This document shows, piece by piece, positions 16,878-27,517 of a stretch of DNA of 64,000 nucleotides. This stretch comes from Celeribacter marinus (GTDB lineage Bacteria; Pseudomonadota; Alphaproteobacteria; Rhodobacterales; Rhodobacteraceae): NCBI RefSeq assembly GCF_001308265.1, contig NZ_CP012023.1, positions 2,060,932-2,124,931 of the forward strand. Reading direction: 5' to 3'. Within the stretch, counting starts at the first letter, position 1; each line of letters opens with the position of its first letter. The notes under the pieces were generated by a model. It made no database searches. It saw nothing but the letters and a program-made list of their open reading frames with translations, and was not told where the DNA came from. The position numbers and the translations under genes were made by a program.

Positions 16878-17138
16878 TTAGTGCAACACGCGCCCTGCGG
16901 AGCTGTTGACTGAGAAAACGGCCGAACACCCATGGCCCGCGTCGGTGCAATAGGTCTGCACCGAATAGGTCACATCGAGGCTTGGCATACCGCGAAGGAC
17001 GATGGTGCGGCTCTCGTCAAACGCCGCAGCCAATGGCCCCGCCGCCTCACTCGAAAAATCCGCCATGATCGTGTTGCCGCGCATTTGCACACGGTCGGCC
17101 ACACAATCCTGACCCGCAATATCGAAAATCAATTCCAT
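16878..17138 (-). CDS. Small uncharacterised protein downstream of nrdJ
   Basis: 86-residue protein, 20 bases after the nrdJ stop and so probably in its transcript. It begins MELIFDIAGQDCVADRVQMR and has VLRGMPSLDVTYSVQTYC and CSAVFSVNSSAG, a beta-rich pattern with three cysteines. No signal peptide or membrane span is seen, and I recognise no family. Position suggests a role linked to ribonucleotide reduction, but nothing in the sequence proves it. The ribosome site is weak. Confidence 0.6.
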   Translation of the reverse strand: MELIFDIAGQDCVADRVQMRGNTIMADFSSEAAGPLAAAFDESRTIVLRGMPSLDVTYSVQTYCTDAGHGCSAVFSVNSSAGRVLH

Positions 17139-17158
17139 CGTCTGTTCCGTCCTAAATC

Positions 17159-20100
17159 TTAGCTACAGCCAGAGGTGCCGCCACATGTGTTGCACTTCAT
17201 GCAGGTGCCGTTGCGCACGAGCGTGTAGTTGCCACACTCGCCACATGGATCACCCTCGTAGCCTTGCATCTTTGCCTTGACCCGCGCGTCCATCGACACG
17301 GTGCCAGTAGACATTGCCGTGCCAGAGGACACCGAGGCCGCAGCGGAGGCTGTCACCTCAGGCACCAAGGTCTGAAGCGCCGCTTGTGCATCGGCTGCAT
17401 TGCTAAACGCCATGGCGCCCGCACCGCCCTGAAGCACAACCAACTCTTGTGGAAGACGCTTGCGCAGGTAGCCCGTTGAGGAAATCTGCTTGAGCACTTC
17501 GATCGATTTGGCCGAGGCCGCCTCGGACGGTTGCGACACGTTGGACTTGCCCTCGTTTTCACCGCGTCCCAGATCGTCGAACGCATGACCCATCGGTTTA
17601 ACATGCGCCAGATCGGTGCGGTCCAGATAAGACACAGCCAATTCACGGAAGATGTAGTCGAGGATCGACGTGGCGTTCTTGATGCTGTCGTTGCCTTGCA
17701 CCATGCCCGCAGGTTCGAACTTGGTGAACGTGAACGCATCAACGAATTCCTCAAGCGGCACGCCGTACTGAAGGCCGACAGAGACCGCGATCGCGAAGTT
17801 GTTCATCATCGCGCGGAACCCCGCACCCTCTTTGTGCATGTCGATGAAGATCTCGCCAAGCGCGCCACCCTCGTATTCGCCGGTGCGCAGGTAGACTTTG
17901 TGTCCACCAACGTTGGCTTTTTGAGTGTAGCCCTTGCGACGATCCGGCATCTTTTCACGGCCGCGTGCGACCTCTTTGATGATGACCTTTTCGATGATCT
18001 TCTCGGCAAGAACCGTTGCTTTCTCGTGGGTTGACCCGTTGGCGAGAATTTCCTCGGCCTCTTCGTCATCCTCAATGAGAGCGGTGGCGAGCGGCTGGCT
18101 CAATTTGGAGCCATCACGGTACAATGCGTTGGCTTTAACACCGAGCGACCAAGACAGCTCATACGCCGCCAGACAGTCGTCGATTGTCGCGTTGTTGGGC
18201 ATGTTCACCGTCTTGGAAATCGCACCAGACAAGAACGACTGCGCCGCAGCCATCATGGTGATGTGGCTTTCAACCGACAGATACCGCGTACCTTTTTTGC
18301 CGCAAGCATTCGCACAATCAAAGATCGAATAGTGCTCTTTCTTAAGGTGCGGCGCGCCCTCTAGGGTCATTGTGCCACACACGTGGTCGTTGGCCAACTC
18401 GATGTCTTTCTTGGTGAAGCCAAGCGAGCGCAGCAAGTCAAATGACGGATCGTTGAGTTTTTCCGCAGGGATACCAAGGGTGCCTGTGCAGAACTCTTCG
18501 CCAAGCGTCCACTGGTTGAACACAAAGCGGATATCAAAGGCGGAGGGCAAAGCGGCCTCAATCTTTTCAATCTGTGCCTGACCAAAGCCGTGACCGATCA
18601 AAGATGTGTGGTTGATCCCTGGCGCGTTGCCGATGGAGCCGTGGCCCACTGCGTAGGCGACGATCTCTTCGACTTCAGCGCTGGAATAGCCCTGCTTTTC
18701 AAGAGCCGCCGGTACAGAGCGGTTGATAATTTTGAAGTAACCGCCACCCGCGAGTTTTTTGAATTTCACGAGTGCGAAATCCGGCTCGATCCCTGTGGTG
18801 TCGCAATCCATCACCAGACCGATGGTGCCGGTTGGCGCAATCACAGAGACCTGTGCGTTGCGGTAGCCGTTCTTTTCACCCAGCTCTAGCGCATCATCCC
18901 AAGCGGTTTTGGCCAGATCGACCAGTTTCGCATCGGGGCAATTGGCGTGATCAAGGGCAACAGGTTTGACGTCGAGACCCTCATAGCCCGTTGTTTTACC
19001 GTAGGCCGCATTGCGGTGGTTGCGAATGACGCGCAGCATGTGCTCGCGGTTCTTTTCGAACTTGTCGAATGCGCCCAATTCACCGGCAATCTCGGCGGAC
19101 GTGGCATAGGAGACACCGGTCATGATCGCGGTCAACGCCCCTGTCAAAGCGCGGCCCTCGGCACTGTCGTAGCTAAAGCCGAGGTTCATCAGCAAGCCGC
19201 CGATGTTGGCATAGCCCAGACCCAGCGTGCGGAAGTCAAACGAGCGCTGCGCGATCTCTTTGGACGGGAATTGCGCCATCATCACGGAGATTTCAAGCGT
19301 CAGTGTCCATAGACGTGTCGCATGCATGTATTCGTCTGCATCAAACACGCCGCCCTTGAGGAAGGTCAGCAGGTTCATAGAGGCAAGGTTACAGGCCGTG
19401 TCGTCGAGGAACATGTACTCGGAGCACGGGTTGGAGCCACGGATCTGCCCGTCTTCGGGGCAGGTGTGCCATGCGTTGACGGTGTCGTGGAACTGGATAC
19501 CCGGATCGGCACAGGCCCATGCGGCGTGGCCAACGTCCTGCCACAGATCGCGGGCTTTGACGGTTTTGGCGACTTTCCCATCGGTGCGGCGGATCAATTC
19601 CCAATCGCTATCGTCTTTGACGGCTTTGAGGAACGCATCGGTGACGCGCACAGAGTTGTTGGAGTTCTGGCCGGACACAGACGCGTAAGCCTCGCTGTCC
19701 CAATCGGTGTCATAAGTCGGGAACTCGATCGAGGAATAGCCCTGTTTTGCGTAATCCAACACGCGCTTGACGTATGTCTCGGGGATCGCGACCTGTTTGG
19801 CCGATTTGATCGCGCCTTTGAGGGCGGTGTTTTTGGCCGGATCAAACGCGTCCGCCTCTTTGCCGTCCCATGTGCCGATGGCATCAAAGATCGCGTTGAG
19901 TTGACGTTCGTGCATTTTGGAGCCCGCGACGATGGACGCCACTTTTTGCTCTTCGATCACTTTCCAGTTGATGAACTCTTCGACATCGGGGTGATCCATG
20001 TCGCAGATGACCATTTTGGCCGCACGGCGTGTGGTGCCGCCCGACTTGATCGCGCCCGCAGCGCGGTCACCGATTTTGAGGAAGCCCATCAGGCCGGAGG

Positions 20101-20851
20101 ATTTACCGCCACCCGACAGCGCCTCGTTCGAGCCGCGCAAGGATGAGAAGTTGGTGCCTGTGCCGGAGCCGTATTTGAACAAACGCGCCTCACGCACCCA
20201 AAGGTCCATGATGCCGCCATCGCCGACGAGATCGTCGGCTACGGATTGAATGAAACAGGCGTGCGGCTGTGGATGCTCATAGGCAGAGGTCGAGCGGGTC
20301 AATTCTTTGGTTTCAAAGTCGACGTAGTAGTGACCTTGGCCAGGACCATCGATGCCGTAGGACCAATGCAGGCCGGTGTTGAACCACTGTGGCGAGTTCG
20401 GTGCGGCCATTTGACGGGCGAGCATGAACCGCATCTCGTCATAGTAGGCGCGCGCATCGTCCTCGGAGGTGAAATAGCCACCCTTCCAACCCCAGTAGGC
20501 CCATGCGCCTGCGAGACGGTTGAACACTTGTTTGGCGGAGGTTTCACCAACGAAACGCTGATCTTCGGGCAATTTGGCAAGCGCATCTTCGTCGGGAACG
20601 GAGCGCTGAAGGAAGGCAGGAACGCCCTTCTCTTTCACCTTTTTGGTCGCCGCAGGAACACCTGCTTTGCGGAAATACTTCTGTGCGATCACGTCAGAGG
20701 CCACTTGGCTCCACGTTTCGGGCACTTCGCAGTTGTCGAGTTTAAAGACGATGGTGCCATCGGGATTGCGGATCTCCGAGGTCGTCATGCTGAACGCGAT
20801 GCTCGCGTATGCGTCTTTGCCTGCCGTGGTGAAATTACGATCTATTTTCAT
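17159..20851 (-). CDS. nrdJ: Adenosylcobalamin-dependent (class II) ribonucleotide reductase
   Basis: Single-subunit class II RNR (1230 residues) making deoxyribonucleotides with coenzyme B12 as radical source, with or without oxygen. The active-site motif [20 protein letters not shown] has the thiyl-radical Cys between the conserved Asn and Glu. Near the N-terminus PAGRTL-like regions are replaced by family-typical [25 protein letters not shown] and CDTTGIEP also fit. The C-terminal [12 protein letters not shown]...CMKCNTCGG is a redox/zinc-binding cysteine cluster found in long NrdJ enzymes. It depends on B12 supply. NrdR-box-like sites lie upstream. Confidence 0.97.
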   Translation of the reverse strand: MKIDRNFTTAGKDAYASIAFSMTTSEIRNPDGTIVFKLDNCEVPETWSQVASDVIAQKYFRKAGVPAATKKVKEKGVPAFLQRSVPDEDALAKLPEDQRFVGETSAKQVFNRLAGAWAYWGWKGGYFTSEDDARAYYDEMRFMLARQMAAPNSPQWFNTGLHWSYGIDGPGQGHYYVDFETKELTRSTSAYEHPQPHACFIQSVADDLVGDGGIMDLWVREARLFKYGSGTGTNFSSLRGSNEALSGGGKSSGLMGFLKIGDRAAGAIKSGGTTRRAAKMVICDMDHPDVEEFINWKVIEEQKVASIVAGSKMHERQLNAIFDAIGTWDGKEADAFDPAKNTALKGAIKSAKQVAIPETYVKRVLDYAKQGYSSIEFPTYDTDWDSEAYASVSGQNSNNSVRVTDAFLKAVKDDSDWELIRRTDGKVAKTVKARDLWQDVGHAAWACADPGIQFHDTVNAWHTCPEDGQIRGSNPCSEYMFLDDTACNLASMNLLTFLKGGVFDADEYMHATRLWTLTLEISVMMAQFPSKEIAQRSFDFRTLGLGYANIGGLLMNLGFSYDSAEGRALTGALTAIMTGVSYATSAEIAGELGAFDKFEKNREHMLRVIRNHRNAAYGKTTGYEGLDVKPVALDHANCPDAKLVDLAKTAWDDALELGEKNGYRNAQVSVIAPTGTIGLVMDCDTTGIEPDFALVKFKKLAGGGYFKIINRSVPAALEKQGYSSAEVEEIVAYAVGHGSIGNAPGINHTSLIGHGFGQAQIEKIEAALPSAFDIRFVFNQWTLGEEFCTGTLGIPAEKLNDPSFDLLRSLGFTKKDIELANDHVCGTMTLEGAPHLKKEHYSIFDCANACGKKGTRYLSVESHITMMAAAQSFLSGAISKTVNMPNNATIDDCLAAYELSWSLGVKANALYRDGSKLSQPLATALIEDDEEAEEILANGSTHEKATVLAEKIIEKVIIKEVARGREKMPDRRKGYTQKANVGGHKVYLRTGEYEGGALGEIFIDMHKEGAGFRAMMNNFAIAVSVGLQYGVPLEEFVDAFTFTKFEPAGMVQGNDSIKNATSILDYIFRELAVSYLDRTDLAHVKPMGHAFDDLGRGENEGKSNVSQPSEAASAKSIEVLKQISSTGYLRKRLPQELVVLQGGAGAMAFSNAADAQAALQTLVPEVTASAAASVSSGTAMSTGTVSMDARVKAKMQGYEGDPCGECGNYTLVRNGTCMKCNTCGGTSGCS

Positions 20852-21002
20852 TTTTCTGCCCTGTCGCTCTCATGCGTATCGTCACTAAACACTTGCCGTC
20901 CTAGCGGACCTGAAATCTACATCTAGTATGCGGCGCGGGAGGGAAAAGCGAAAATACGCAAAATCAACGCGGCGCCTGACTGGAGGCGATTGATTCCGTA
21001 TC

Positions 21003-21018
21003 ATCACTATATGTGCAG
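21003..21018. promoter_or_regulatory. Partial NrdR-box-like site
   Basis: Contains CACTATATGTG, sharing the CTATAT core of the NrdR box (acaCwAtATaTwGtgt) but diverging in the right half. It lies about 150 bases upstream of the nrdJ start. The spacing to the better site at 21151 is not the usual three helical turns. Confidence 0.3.
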
Positions 21019-21150
21019 GTCTGTCCTGTGCTCCAATACCATCACGTGCTGGCCTGCTTGTGCGGGGAATGGCGTTAAAACCTTACCCTGCGCAGATCTG
21101 TGCGCGTCTTAGTATCGGCCTCGACGGCCCCGTGTCCCTCACCGCGGTTA

Positions 21151-21166
21151 ATACTATATGTAGTAG
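21151..21166. promoter_or_regulatory. NrdR-box-like site upstream of nrdJ
   Basis: ATACTATATGTAGTAG matches the core of the NrdR consensus (C-w-A-t-A-T-n-T-w-G-t) at every conserved core position. NrdR represses ribonucleotide reductase genes when dATP is high. It is about 300 bases from the nrdJ start, which is far, so either the promoter is distal or the match is fortuitous. Confidence 0.4.
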
Positions 21167-21733
21167 CCAACCACTCGGCCCGCACAATGTGCAGCGTTTT
21201 TACGCCCTCGGTCAACGGAAATTTCACGTTTTGTTAGCCGTTTTTGAGTTGACCGATTTTACCCACAGGACATGCCGATTCGGATAGGTTGGCGCATTCG
21301 ATTTTTGCCTTTGTTTCTGACCACTTCGCAGGTGCATTTGAAACGTTACACAAGGCAATGTGGATAACCCTAAAATCCCGTGTATGGAATAATTTGCGCG
21401 CCATGGCGGCACCTGCTCGAAAAGCGACCAAACACCACATGTAGTGGTCAAATCCTGTGCGCGCCCCTCAACAATGCGCCCTAACCTCAACTATACAGGG
21501 GGAAAAGTCACTTTGGGGTTTGTGAGTCGACACCTTGGACACCTCACACAGCGCATCACACGGCCTCGAATCAATTTAAGCGTGTGCGCGCAAAAGCACG
21601 AGCCGCCTCTCACAGATCGGCGTGTTCGAAAGATCAAAGGGAGGAGAGACGCCAACCGCAAACATCGCGACCGCCCGAGGCAGTCAACCACCGCAAAGTG
21701 GTCATCGCGATATGCGAGAGATGTAAGTAGATG

Positions 21734-21810
21734 TGGTCGGGGCGAGAAGATTCGAACTTCCGACCCCCTGTACCCAAAACAGGTGCGCTACCAGGCTGCG
21801 CCACGCCCCG
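21734..21810 (-). tRNA. tRNA-Pro (anticodon TGG)
   Basis: Full 77-base cloverleaf with encoded CCA. The acceptor stem is CGGGGCG/CGCCCCG and the D arm has GCGC stems. The anticodon stem CCTGT/ACAGG has loop TTTGGGT (anticodon TGG), the T arm is GGAAG-TTCGAAT-CTTCT, and the discriminator base is A. Confidence 0.97.
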
Positions 21811-22000
21811 ACCGTGCGCGTTTCCTATAGCCTGTTCGCGCCAATGAAAAGCCCTTTTTGCGGGTTTTTTTGTTTATCCGCACTAGCGATCAATTCGCAC
21901 GGCGCACAATGTAGATTTACAAGGCTTTGAGCATCGTTTGTCCGGCACAGCACAGGTGCAAACACCGCAATTTGCGCCATAATAACGGCCTAAAGTGCGA

Positions 22001-22516
22001 TCACGGATCACAGGGGGCGGCGGCGTCCGGCCCAAAGGCAGGATGGCGCAGCGTATCGCCCGCTTGCAACCCAAGCTGCGCCGCCAGTCCACCGTTAATC
22101 TCAAGAACGGCAAACACCGCATCCCCACCCTCGATCGCGGTTAAATCCAACGGCACGGCATTCTCATGGATACGCGTAACAACGCCGCGCTCGTCCACAA
22201 ACAACATGTCCAAAGGAATAAGGGTGTTTTTCATCCAGAACGCCGCACGCCCGGGACGCTCATAAACAAACAGCATCCCTGAAAAGCGCGGCATCTGTTC
22301 GCGGTGCATCAACCCTTGGGCGCGCTCGCCCGCATCATCGGCAACCTCAACCGCAAATCGCACGGTGCCAAAGTCGCCCGACACAACCGCCTGATCAAAC
22401 GCACAAGGCTGCGCTTGTGCATGAGACGCATAAAAGCCCCCCACGCACAGCGCAGCCCCTGCAATCACCCAATTGCGAATGAAATCACTCGTCGATTTCG
22501 TGGATGTCTTCATCAT
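22001..22516 (-). CDS. Exported DUF192 protein
   Basis: DUF192 family protein (about 171 residues) with an N-terminal signal peptide ([21 protein letters not shown]). Family landmarks include [49 protein letters not shown] and the C-terminal [20 protein letters not shown]. Some relatives bind calcium or act in envelope stress or maltose-glycan handling; the role here is unknown. The start (ATG-ATG at 22516/22513) overlaps the end of the cold-shock gene by about 30 bases, indicating one transcript. Confidence 0.85.
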   Translation of the reverse strand: MMKTSTKSTSDFIRNWVIAGAALCVGGFYASHAQAQPCAFDQAVVSGDFGTVRFAVEVADDAGERAQGLMHREQMPRFSGMLFVYERPGRAAFWMKNTLIPLDMLFVDERGVVTRIHENAVPLDLTAIEGGDAVFAVLEINGGLAAQLGLQAGDTLRHPAFGPDAAAPCDP

Positions 22517-23054
22517 ATTGGATCGCCACGCCATCTTTCATCGCCACATCCCATGCGGTGACCTGTGCGGCCATACGGCCACGTCGGCCTTCGATGACGC
22601 GCAGTCCAACCGCTTCGCCGGGCATCAAATCAGCCAGACCGGAGCGGCGCAAGACCTCAACGTGCACAAAGATATCTTCGGCGCGCCCGAACGCGTTGGC
22701 AAATCCGAACCCTTTGGTCTTGTCGAACCATTTCACGCGTGCCGGCTCCAACGGAAGATTTTCCGTCTCGCCATCAATCGGCTCCAGATCCTCAAGGATC
22801 AGACCCTCACCCAAATCAGGAGGCGTAATCTCAATCACTTCGACGGCCTGCACACCACGGTCGGTCTTTTGAACCGAAAGCGTGATCTTTGCCATATCGG
22901 CGACCGAGCTTTGTCCAAAATTGCGCAACACATTGGCATGGAGCAAAATGTCAGATCCACCTTCGTCTGACACCACAAATCCGAACCCTCTAACCGGGTC
23001 AAACCACTTCACATGACCTGAAATCACGCTCAGGTCTTCATCAACATCTGTCAT
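22485..23054 (-). CDS. Double cold-shock-domain protein
   Basis: Two cold-shock domains in tandem (189 residues). The first has [20 protein letters not shown] and ILLHANVL, and the second [19 protein letters not shown] and IFVHVEVL, each with RNP1-like and RNP2-like motifs for single-stranded nucleic acid binding. An acidic linker ([18 protein letters not shown]) joins them. Likely an RNA chaperone or translation modulator. ATG 23054 is the natural start, as the 11-residue upstream extension is non-homologous. Confidence 0.88.
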   Translation of the reverse strand: MTDVDEDLSVISGHVKWFDPVRGFGFVVSDEGGSDILLHANVLRNFGQSSVADMAKITLSVQKTDRGVQAVEVIEITPPDLGEGLILEDLEPIDGETENLPLEPARVKWFDKTKGFGFANAFGRAEDIFVHVEVLRRSGLADLMPGEAVGLRVIEGRRGRMAAQVTAWDVAMKDGVAIQYDEDIHEIDE

Positions 23055-23244
23055 ATATACACATAGGAGCGCTACCGCTCCCTCCATTCATATGGGCACT
23101 CACAACAAGTCCCCTCTCATCCCGAGATCAGAATTGAGACAGATTGGCGCACGATGCAAGCCACGCAAACCTGTCTTTTAGAACAGGTAGAGGGGTCACG
23201 TAGCGTCACCCTGCCGCGTTAGATGTGTGATGAAATACCAATGA

Positions 23245-23850
23245 TTATGGGTTTAATCGTTCGATGCACCACGCAGCATCTAAAGTGTCTCTGCGCCAGC
23301 GAAAGCGGTCATGCAGACGAAACTCGCCCGCCGCCCAAAACTCGATTTCAACGGGGAGGATTCGGTATCCGCCCCAAAACTCGGGCCGCTTTGGATTTAG
23401 GCCGCGTTTAAGGCCTTCTTTGGCAACGGCTTCCATCAATGCGGCCTTTGAGGCCAGCGGGCGCGACTGTGTGGACGCCCATGCCCCGATACGACTGCCA
23501 AGAGCGCGCGAGTTATAATAGGCATCCGACCCCTCATCGCTTTCACGCTCGACAATGCCACGCACCCGCACCTGCCGCTGAAGGCTTTTCCAGTGCATCA
23601 CAAAGGCCGCTTTGCCGCTGGCCTCGATCTCGGTGCCCTTTTGGCTCTCATAATTGGTAAAAAAGACAAAGGCGTCATCCGCGATCTCTTTGAGCAACAC
23701 CATACGGGCATTGGGCAGACCGTCCGGATCAACCGTCGACAGTGCAATCGCATTGGGATCGTTGATCTCGCTGCCTTCGGCCTCTTTGAGCCACGCCCGC
23801 GCAATCTCGAACGGATCGTCGCCTGCGAAAATACCTTTGCGTTTGTCCAT
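23245..23850 (-). CDS. pdxH: Pyridoxamine 5'-phosphate oxidase
   Basis: FMN enzyme making pyridoxal 5'-phosphate from PNP/PMP (201 residues). It shows [57 protein letters not shown]-like [17 protein letters not shown], and a C-terminal [15 protein letters not shown] then [16 protein letters not shown] before ATG 23850 supports this start over 23901. Single gene. Confidence 0.96.
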   Translation of the reverse strand: MDKRKGIFAGDDPFEIARAWLKEAEGSEINDPNAIALSTVDPDGLPNARMVLLKEIADDAFVFFTNYESQKGTEIEASGKAAFVMHWKSLQRQVRVRGIVERESDEGSDAYYNSRALGSRIGAWASTQSRPLASKAALMEAVAKEGLKRGLNPKRPEFWGGYRILPVEIEFWAAGEFRLHDRFRWRRDTLDAAWCIERLNP

Positions 23851-24007
23851 CACCCTGCCCTCCTTGGCCATCTCCCTCCCAATTAGTGCACTCCACCCCA
23901 CACGACAAGTCGCGCTAAGTTTGCGCGCACACGGGCAAAACCTTGCGAGATGCGTTCAAACCGCCTAAAGCCTGATACAACAGGTAAATACGGATAAAGG
24001 ACCGACC

Positions 24008-24811
24008 ATGACAAAACTTATGGAAGGCAAACGTGGCCTCATTATGGGCCTCGCCAACGACAAATCAATCGCTTGGGGCATTGCAAAGGCTCTGGCGGAA
24101 CACGGTGCGGAGCTTTGCTTTTCCTACCAAGGCGAGCAACTCAAGAAACGCGTAGACCCATTGGCCGCGCAACTTGGCTCCGATTTCGTCGTGCCATGTG
24201 ACGTAACAGACGGGGCATCCGTCGATGCGCTCTTTGCCGATATCGAGGCGCGTTGGGGCAAGATCGACTTTATCGTCCACGCCATCGGGTTCTCCGACAA
24301 GGCTGAACTGCGTGGCCGCTATGTCGACACCAGCCGCGACAACTTCAACATGACGATGGATATCTCCGTCTATTCCTTTACCGCCGTGGCACAACGCGCC
24401 GCCAAGCTGATGACGGATGGCGGCTCGATGATCACCATGACGTATTATGGTGCCGAACGCATTATGCCGCATTACAATGTCATGGGCGTGGCCAAAGCGG
24501 CCCTTGAGGCTTCCGTGCGCTACCTCGCCGAGGATCTGGGCAAGGACGGTATCCGCGTCAACTCCATCTCCGCCGGTCCGATCAAAACACTCGCCGCGTC
24601 GGGCATTGGTGATTTCCGCTATATTATGAAGTGGAACGAATACAACTCGCCACTGCGCCGCAATGTGACAATCGACGATGTGGGCGGCTCCGCGCTCTAC
24701 CTCTTGTCCGATCTGTCATCGGGTGTCACGGGCGAGACGCACCACGTTGATGCGGGCTACCATGTTGTCGGCATGAAAGCCGTCGACGCGCCCGACATCA
24801 CAAAGGGCTAA
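24008..24811 (+). CDS. fabI: Enoyl-ACP reductase
   Basis: NADH-dependent enoyl-ACP reductase, last step of the fatty acid elongation cycle and the triclosan target family (267 residues). It shows GKRGLIMGLANDKSIAWGIA, IDFIVHAIGFSDKAELRG, and the Tyr-x6-Tyr and Lys catalytic set within MTYYGAERIMPHYNVMGVAK, then GPIKTLAASGI. AAGGACC lies before the ATG. It stands apart from the fabDG/acpP/fabF cluster. Confidence 0.96.
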   Translation: MTKLMEGKRGLIMGLANDKSIAWGIAKALAEHGAELCFSYQGEQLKKRVDPLAAQLGSDFVVPCDVTDGASVDALFADIEARWGKIDFIVHAIGFSDKAELRGRYVDTSRDNFNMTMDISVYSFTAVAQRAAKLMTDGGSMITMTYYGAERIMPHYNVMGVAKAALEASVRYLAEDLGKDGIRVNSISAGPIKTLAASGIGDFRYIMKWNEYNSPLRRNVTIDDVGGSALYLLSDLSSGVTGETHHVDAGYHVVGMKAVDAPDITKG

Positions 24812-24838
24812 TGGCACGCCACCTTTAGAGTATCATCC

Positions 24839-24869
24839 CCGAGGGCCCGTTTTGCAACGCGGCCCTCGG
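24839..24869 (+). terminator. Hairpin after fabI, no T-run
   Basis: 9-base perfect stem CCGAGGGCC/GGCCCTCGG with a 13-base loop, 28 bases after the fabI stop. It lacks a T-tract, so it may stabilise the fabI 3' end or terminate weakly before the LysE gene. Confidence 0.45.
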
Positions 24870-24893
24870 AGTTCATTTGAGACAGGCCGCCTT

Positions 24894-25508
24894 ATGACGC
24901 TGACCATCTTTTTGTCCATTCTCGCCCTGCATTTCGTTGCCGCTATGTCACCCGGCCCTTCGTTTGTGGTGTCCGTGCGCACCGCAGCCTCCGAAGGGTT
25001 TCGCCCCGCAGGCGGGCTTGCGGTCGCCTTTGGCCTTGGTGCGGTGATCTGGGCCATGGCGGCGATGTTTGGACTGGCCTTGATGTTTGAAGTGGTGCCA
25101 CGCGCCTATGTGGCGTTCAAAGTGGCGGGGGGGCTGTTTTTGGCATGGATCGGATATAAAACCATCCGTCACGCCCGCGACCCTCTGCCCGATGTGGCCA
25201 CCTTGGCCACGCCGCGGTCCTTGGGCAACGCCGTTCGCCTAGGCCTGTTCACACAGCTCGCCAATCCCAAACCCGCCATCTTTTTTGGTGCGGTTTTTGC
25301 AGGTCTGATCCCGCAAGGCACGCCCCTTCCCGTTCTTGCCGCGCTGCTATTTTTCGTCTTTGTTAACGAAACCATGTGGTATGTGTTTGTCGCGGTTGTT
25401 TTTTCGCGCAAAAAGGCCCGCACGGCTTACGGGCGCGCTAAACTTTGGACCGACCGTATCTTGGGTGGCATGATTGCCGCTTTTGGACTAAAAATCGCTA
25501 CGACCTAA
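24894..25508 (+). CDS. LysE/RhtB-family amino acid exporter
   Basis: Polytopic inner-membrane exporter (204 residues, about six helices). The N-terminal FLSILALHFVAAMSPGPSFVV carries the family motif SPGP, followed by GGLAVAFGLGAVIWA. Central FLAWIGYKTIRH and GLFTQLANPKPAIFFGAVFA are also typical. Relatives export lysine, threonine, homoserine lactones or other amino acids; the substrate cannot be read from sequence. ATG 24894 fits the family N-terminus. Confidence 0.9.
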   Translation: MTLTIFLSILALHFVAAMSPGPSFVVSVRTAASEGFRPAGGLAVAFGLGAVIWAMAAMFGLALMFEVVPRAYVAFKVAGGLFLAWIGYKTIRHARDPLPDVATLATPRSLGNAVRLGLFTQLANPKPAIFFGAVFAGLIPQGTPLPVLAALLFFVFVNETMWYVFVAVVFSRKKARTAYGRAKLWTDRILGGMIAAFGLKIATT

Positions 25509-25533
25509 TGCTCATCTCTAGAAAGAACCTCAC

Positions 25534-26040
25534 ATGACCGATCCGCTTTTGCCGCATGAAAAAGGCTTTCACGTCTCTTGGGACCAAATCCACCGTGACA
25601 GCCGCGCATTGGCGTGGCGCCTTGATGGCAAAGGCCCCGATGATGGCGCATGGCGCGCAATCGTGGCCATCACCCGTGGCGGTATGGCCCCCGCGATGAT
25701 CATCGCCCGCGAGTTGGACGTGCGCACGGTTGATACGATCTCGGTCAAATCCTACGACCACCAAGACCGCTCCGAGGCCACGGTGCTCAAAGCGCCCGAC
25801 GCCGACATGATGGGAGACGGCACAGGCATCTTGATCATTGATGATCTGGTGGACAGCGGCAAAACCCTTGAGCTGTGCCGCAAACTCTACCCCAACGCCC
25901 ATTTCGCCACGGTCTACGCCAAACCCCAAGGCCGCCCACAGGTCGACACCTTTGTCACCGAAGTCAGCCAAGACACATGGATCTTTTTCCCCTGGGATAT
26001 GGCCCTGCAATACGTGCAGCCCTATCGCGGCAAAGACTAA
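25534..26040 (+). CDS. gpt: Xanthine (guanine) phosphoribosyltransferase
   Basis: Purine salvage enzyme of the type I PRTase fold (168 residues). It shows [22 protein letters not shown], the PRPP loop [21 protein letters not shown], and a C-terminal [10 protein letters not shown] base-hood. Similar in length and ends to E. coli Gpt. The ATG follows AGAAAG. Followed by an intrinsic terminator. Confidence 0.93.
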   Translation: MTDPLLPHEKGFHVSWDQIHRDSRALAWRLDGKGPDDGAWRAIVAITRGGMAPAMIIARELDVRTVDTISVKSYDHQDRSEATVLKAPDADMMGDGTGILIIDDLVDSGKTLELCRKLYPNAHFATVYAKPQGRPQVDTFVTEVSQDTWIFFPWDMALQYVQPYRGKD

Positions 26041-26118
26041 AGCCCGCGCGCTAGGTCGAACGGGGAAACCCGAAACGTAAAACGTTCCGGTTCACGCGCA
26101 AAAATAGCCCGTAATCTC

Positions 26119-26149
26119 AACGCCTTCGCCCCTGTGCGAGGGCGTTTTG
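26119..26149 (+). terminator. Terminator after gpt
   Basis: 10-base stem AACGCCTTCG/CGAGGGCGTT (one G-T pair), 8-base loop, followed by TTTTGCG. Confidence 0.65.
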
Positions 26150-26245
26150 CGTTGAATGCCCCGCTTTGTGTGCGCGGCCATTGTCAGTCCGCCGCCCGCT
26201 GCCTAAGTATAAATCAACGGATGATTTGACGCTTAGGAGCCCCCA

Positions 26246-27442
26246 ATGGCCACCACAACGCCCCTGCCTCTTGCCACCCCGATGGCACGCACCTCCCGCT
26301 CTCCAATTGTCGAGGCCCAGTCATGGGTTGCGGGCAAAACCTTTGCGCCAGATCGCCCCTTGCTCAACGTGTCCCAAGCCGCACCAATGGCCCCGCCCCC
26401 GTTGGCGTTGCGCCAAGAAATCGCGCGTCTCGCGGTCGAAGATGACGAGGTGCACCTGTACGGCGCCGTTTTGGGCCTCGACGCTCTGCGCGCCGAACTC
26501 GCCCGACAGGTCAGCACCACCTATCACGCACAGGTCAACGCCGCAGATATCGCCATCACATCAGGCGCGAACGAGGCCTTTACCGCCGTGATGTCGACAC
26601 TGGCGGCCAGCGGTGATGAGGTCATCCTTCCAACCCCTTGGTATTTCAACCATAAAATGTGGTGCGATATGGCGGGCGTCACCGCCGTGCCCCTGCCCAC
26701 AGGCGCGGATATGCTGCCCGATCTGGAACAAGCGGCAAGCCTCATCACACCGCGCACCCGCGCCATTGTCCTCGTCACGCCCAACAACCCCGCAGGCGTT
26801 GAATACCCATCCGAGTTGCTGACAAAATTCTACGTTTTGGCGCGCACACACGGGATTGACCTCGTGGTCGACGAGACCTACCGTGATTTTGACGCCCGCG
26901 AAGGCGCGCCGCATATCTTGCTGCGCCAACCCGACTGGCGCGACACATTGGTGCAAATCTATTCGTTTTCAAAAGCCTACCGCCTCACGGGGCACCGCGT
27001 TGGCGCCCTCACTGCCTCGCCCGAGCGGCTATTACAGGTCGAAAAATACCTCGATACCGTCACCATTTGCCCCAACCAGCTTGGCCAACGCGCGGCCCTT
27101 TGGGGGATGCAAAACTTAGGCGACTGGCTTGCGGGTGAGCGCGACGAAATCCTGAAACGCCGCCGTGCGCTTGAGGACGGGTTCGCACCGCTTGCCGCAA
27201 AGGGCTGGACGCTCTTGGGCACCGGCGGTTTTTTCGCCTATGTCGCCCACCCGTTCGATATGGCGTCAAGTGCGCTTGCGCCGTGGCTCGTCGATCATGC
27301 GGGCGTGCTGGTCTTGCCTGCCACATTCTTTACCCCTGCGGGGGATCCGCGCGGCGCGCGCGAGCTGCGCATTGCCTTTGCCAATCTCGACTGTGACGCG
27401 ATCACGGACCTTTTAGAGCGTTTGCAACAGATTGATCCATGA
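26246..27442 (+). CDS. PLP-dependent class I/II aminotransferase
   Basis: Fold-type I aminotransferase (398 residues). It shows AITSGANEAFTAVMSTLA, AIVLVTPNNPAGVEY, VVDETYRDF (Asp for the PLP pyridine nitrogen) and the Schiff-base Lys in YSFSKAYRLTGHRVGAL, with the phosphate Arg after it. The C-terminal ARELRIAFANLDCD has the carboxylate-binding Arg. Start context AGGAGCCCCCA-ATG is good. The substrate is unknown; neighbours do not form a pathway with it. Confidence 0.88.
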   Translation: MATTTPLPLATPMARTSRSPIVEAQSWVAGKTFAPDRPLLNVSQAAPMAPPPLALRQEIARLAVEDDEVHLYGAVLGLDALRAELARQVSTTYHAQVNAADIAITSGANEAFTAVMSTLAASGDEVILPTPWYFNHKMWCDMAGVTAVPLPTGADMLPDLEQAASLITPRTRAIVLVTPNNPAGVEYPSELLTKFYVLARTHGIDLVVDETYRDFDAREGAPHILLRQPDWRDTLVQIYSFSKAYRLTGHRVGALTASPERLLQVEKYLDTVTICPNQLGQRAALWGMQNLGDWLAGERDEILKRRRALEDGFAPLAAKGWTLLGTGGFFAYVAHPFDMASSALAPWLVDHAGVLVLPATFFTPAGDPRGARELRIAFANLDCDAITDLLERLQQIDP

Positions 27443-27517
27443 TCCGCGCCAATCTGGCTTGCGGGTCCGCCACGAACCGCCTAGACATTTCGCCACAGTT
27501 AAGGAGAGACCAAGAAC

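Larger units (their letters stand above)
20852..21733. other. 882-base gene-free stretch between nrdJ and tRNA-Pro
   Basis: No open frame here looks coding. It contains the nrdJ promoter region with several NrdR-box-like sequences (20914-20929, 21003-21018, 21151-21166, 21432-21447). Looking for a cobalamin riboswitch, I found neither the conserved B12 box (GCCACTG-type) nor its complement. The right-hand part lies 3' of tRNA-Pro, but no integrase or tRNA-end repeat was seen. Confidence 0.45.

Noticed and set aside
20852..21733. Cobalamin riboswitch upstream of the B12-dependent nrdJ
   Set aside because: I looked for the conserved B12 box in both orientations and for its neighbouring stems and did not find them; a covariance search would be decisive.
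21480..21810. Mobile element integrated at tRNA-Pro
   Set aside because: No integrase, no duplicated tRNA 3' end and normal core genes on both sides.
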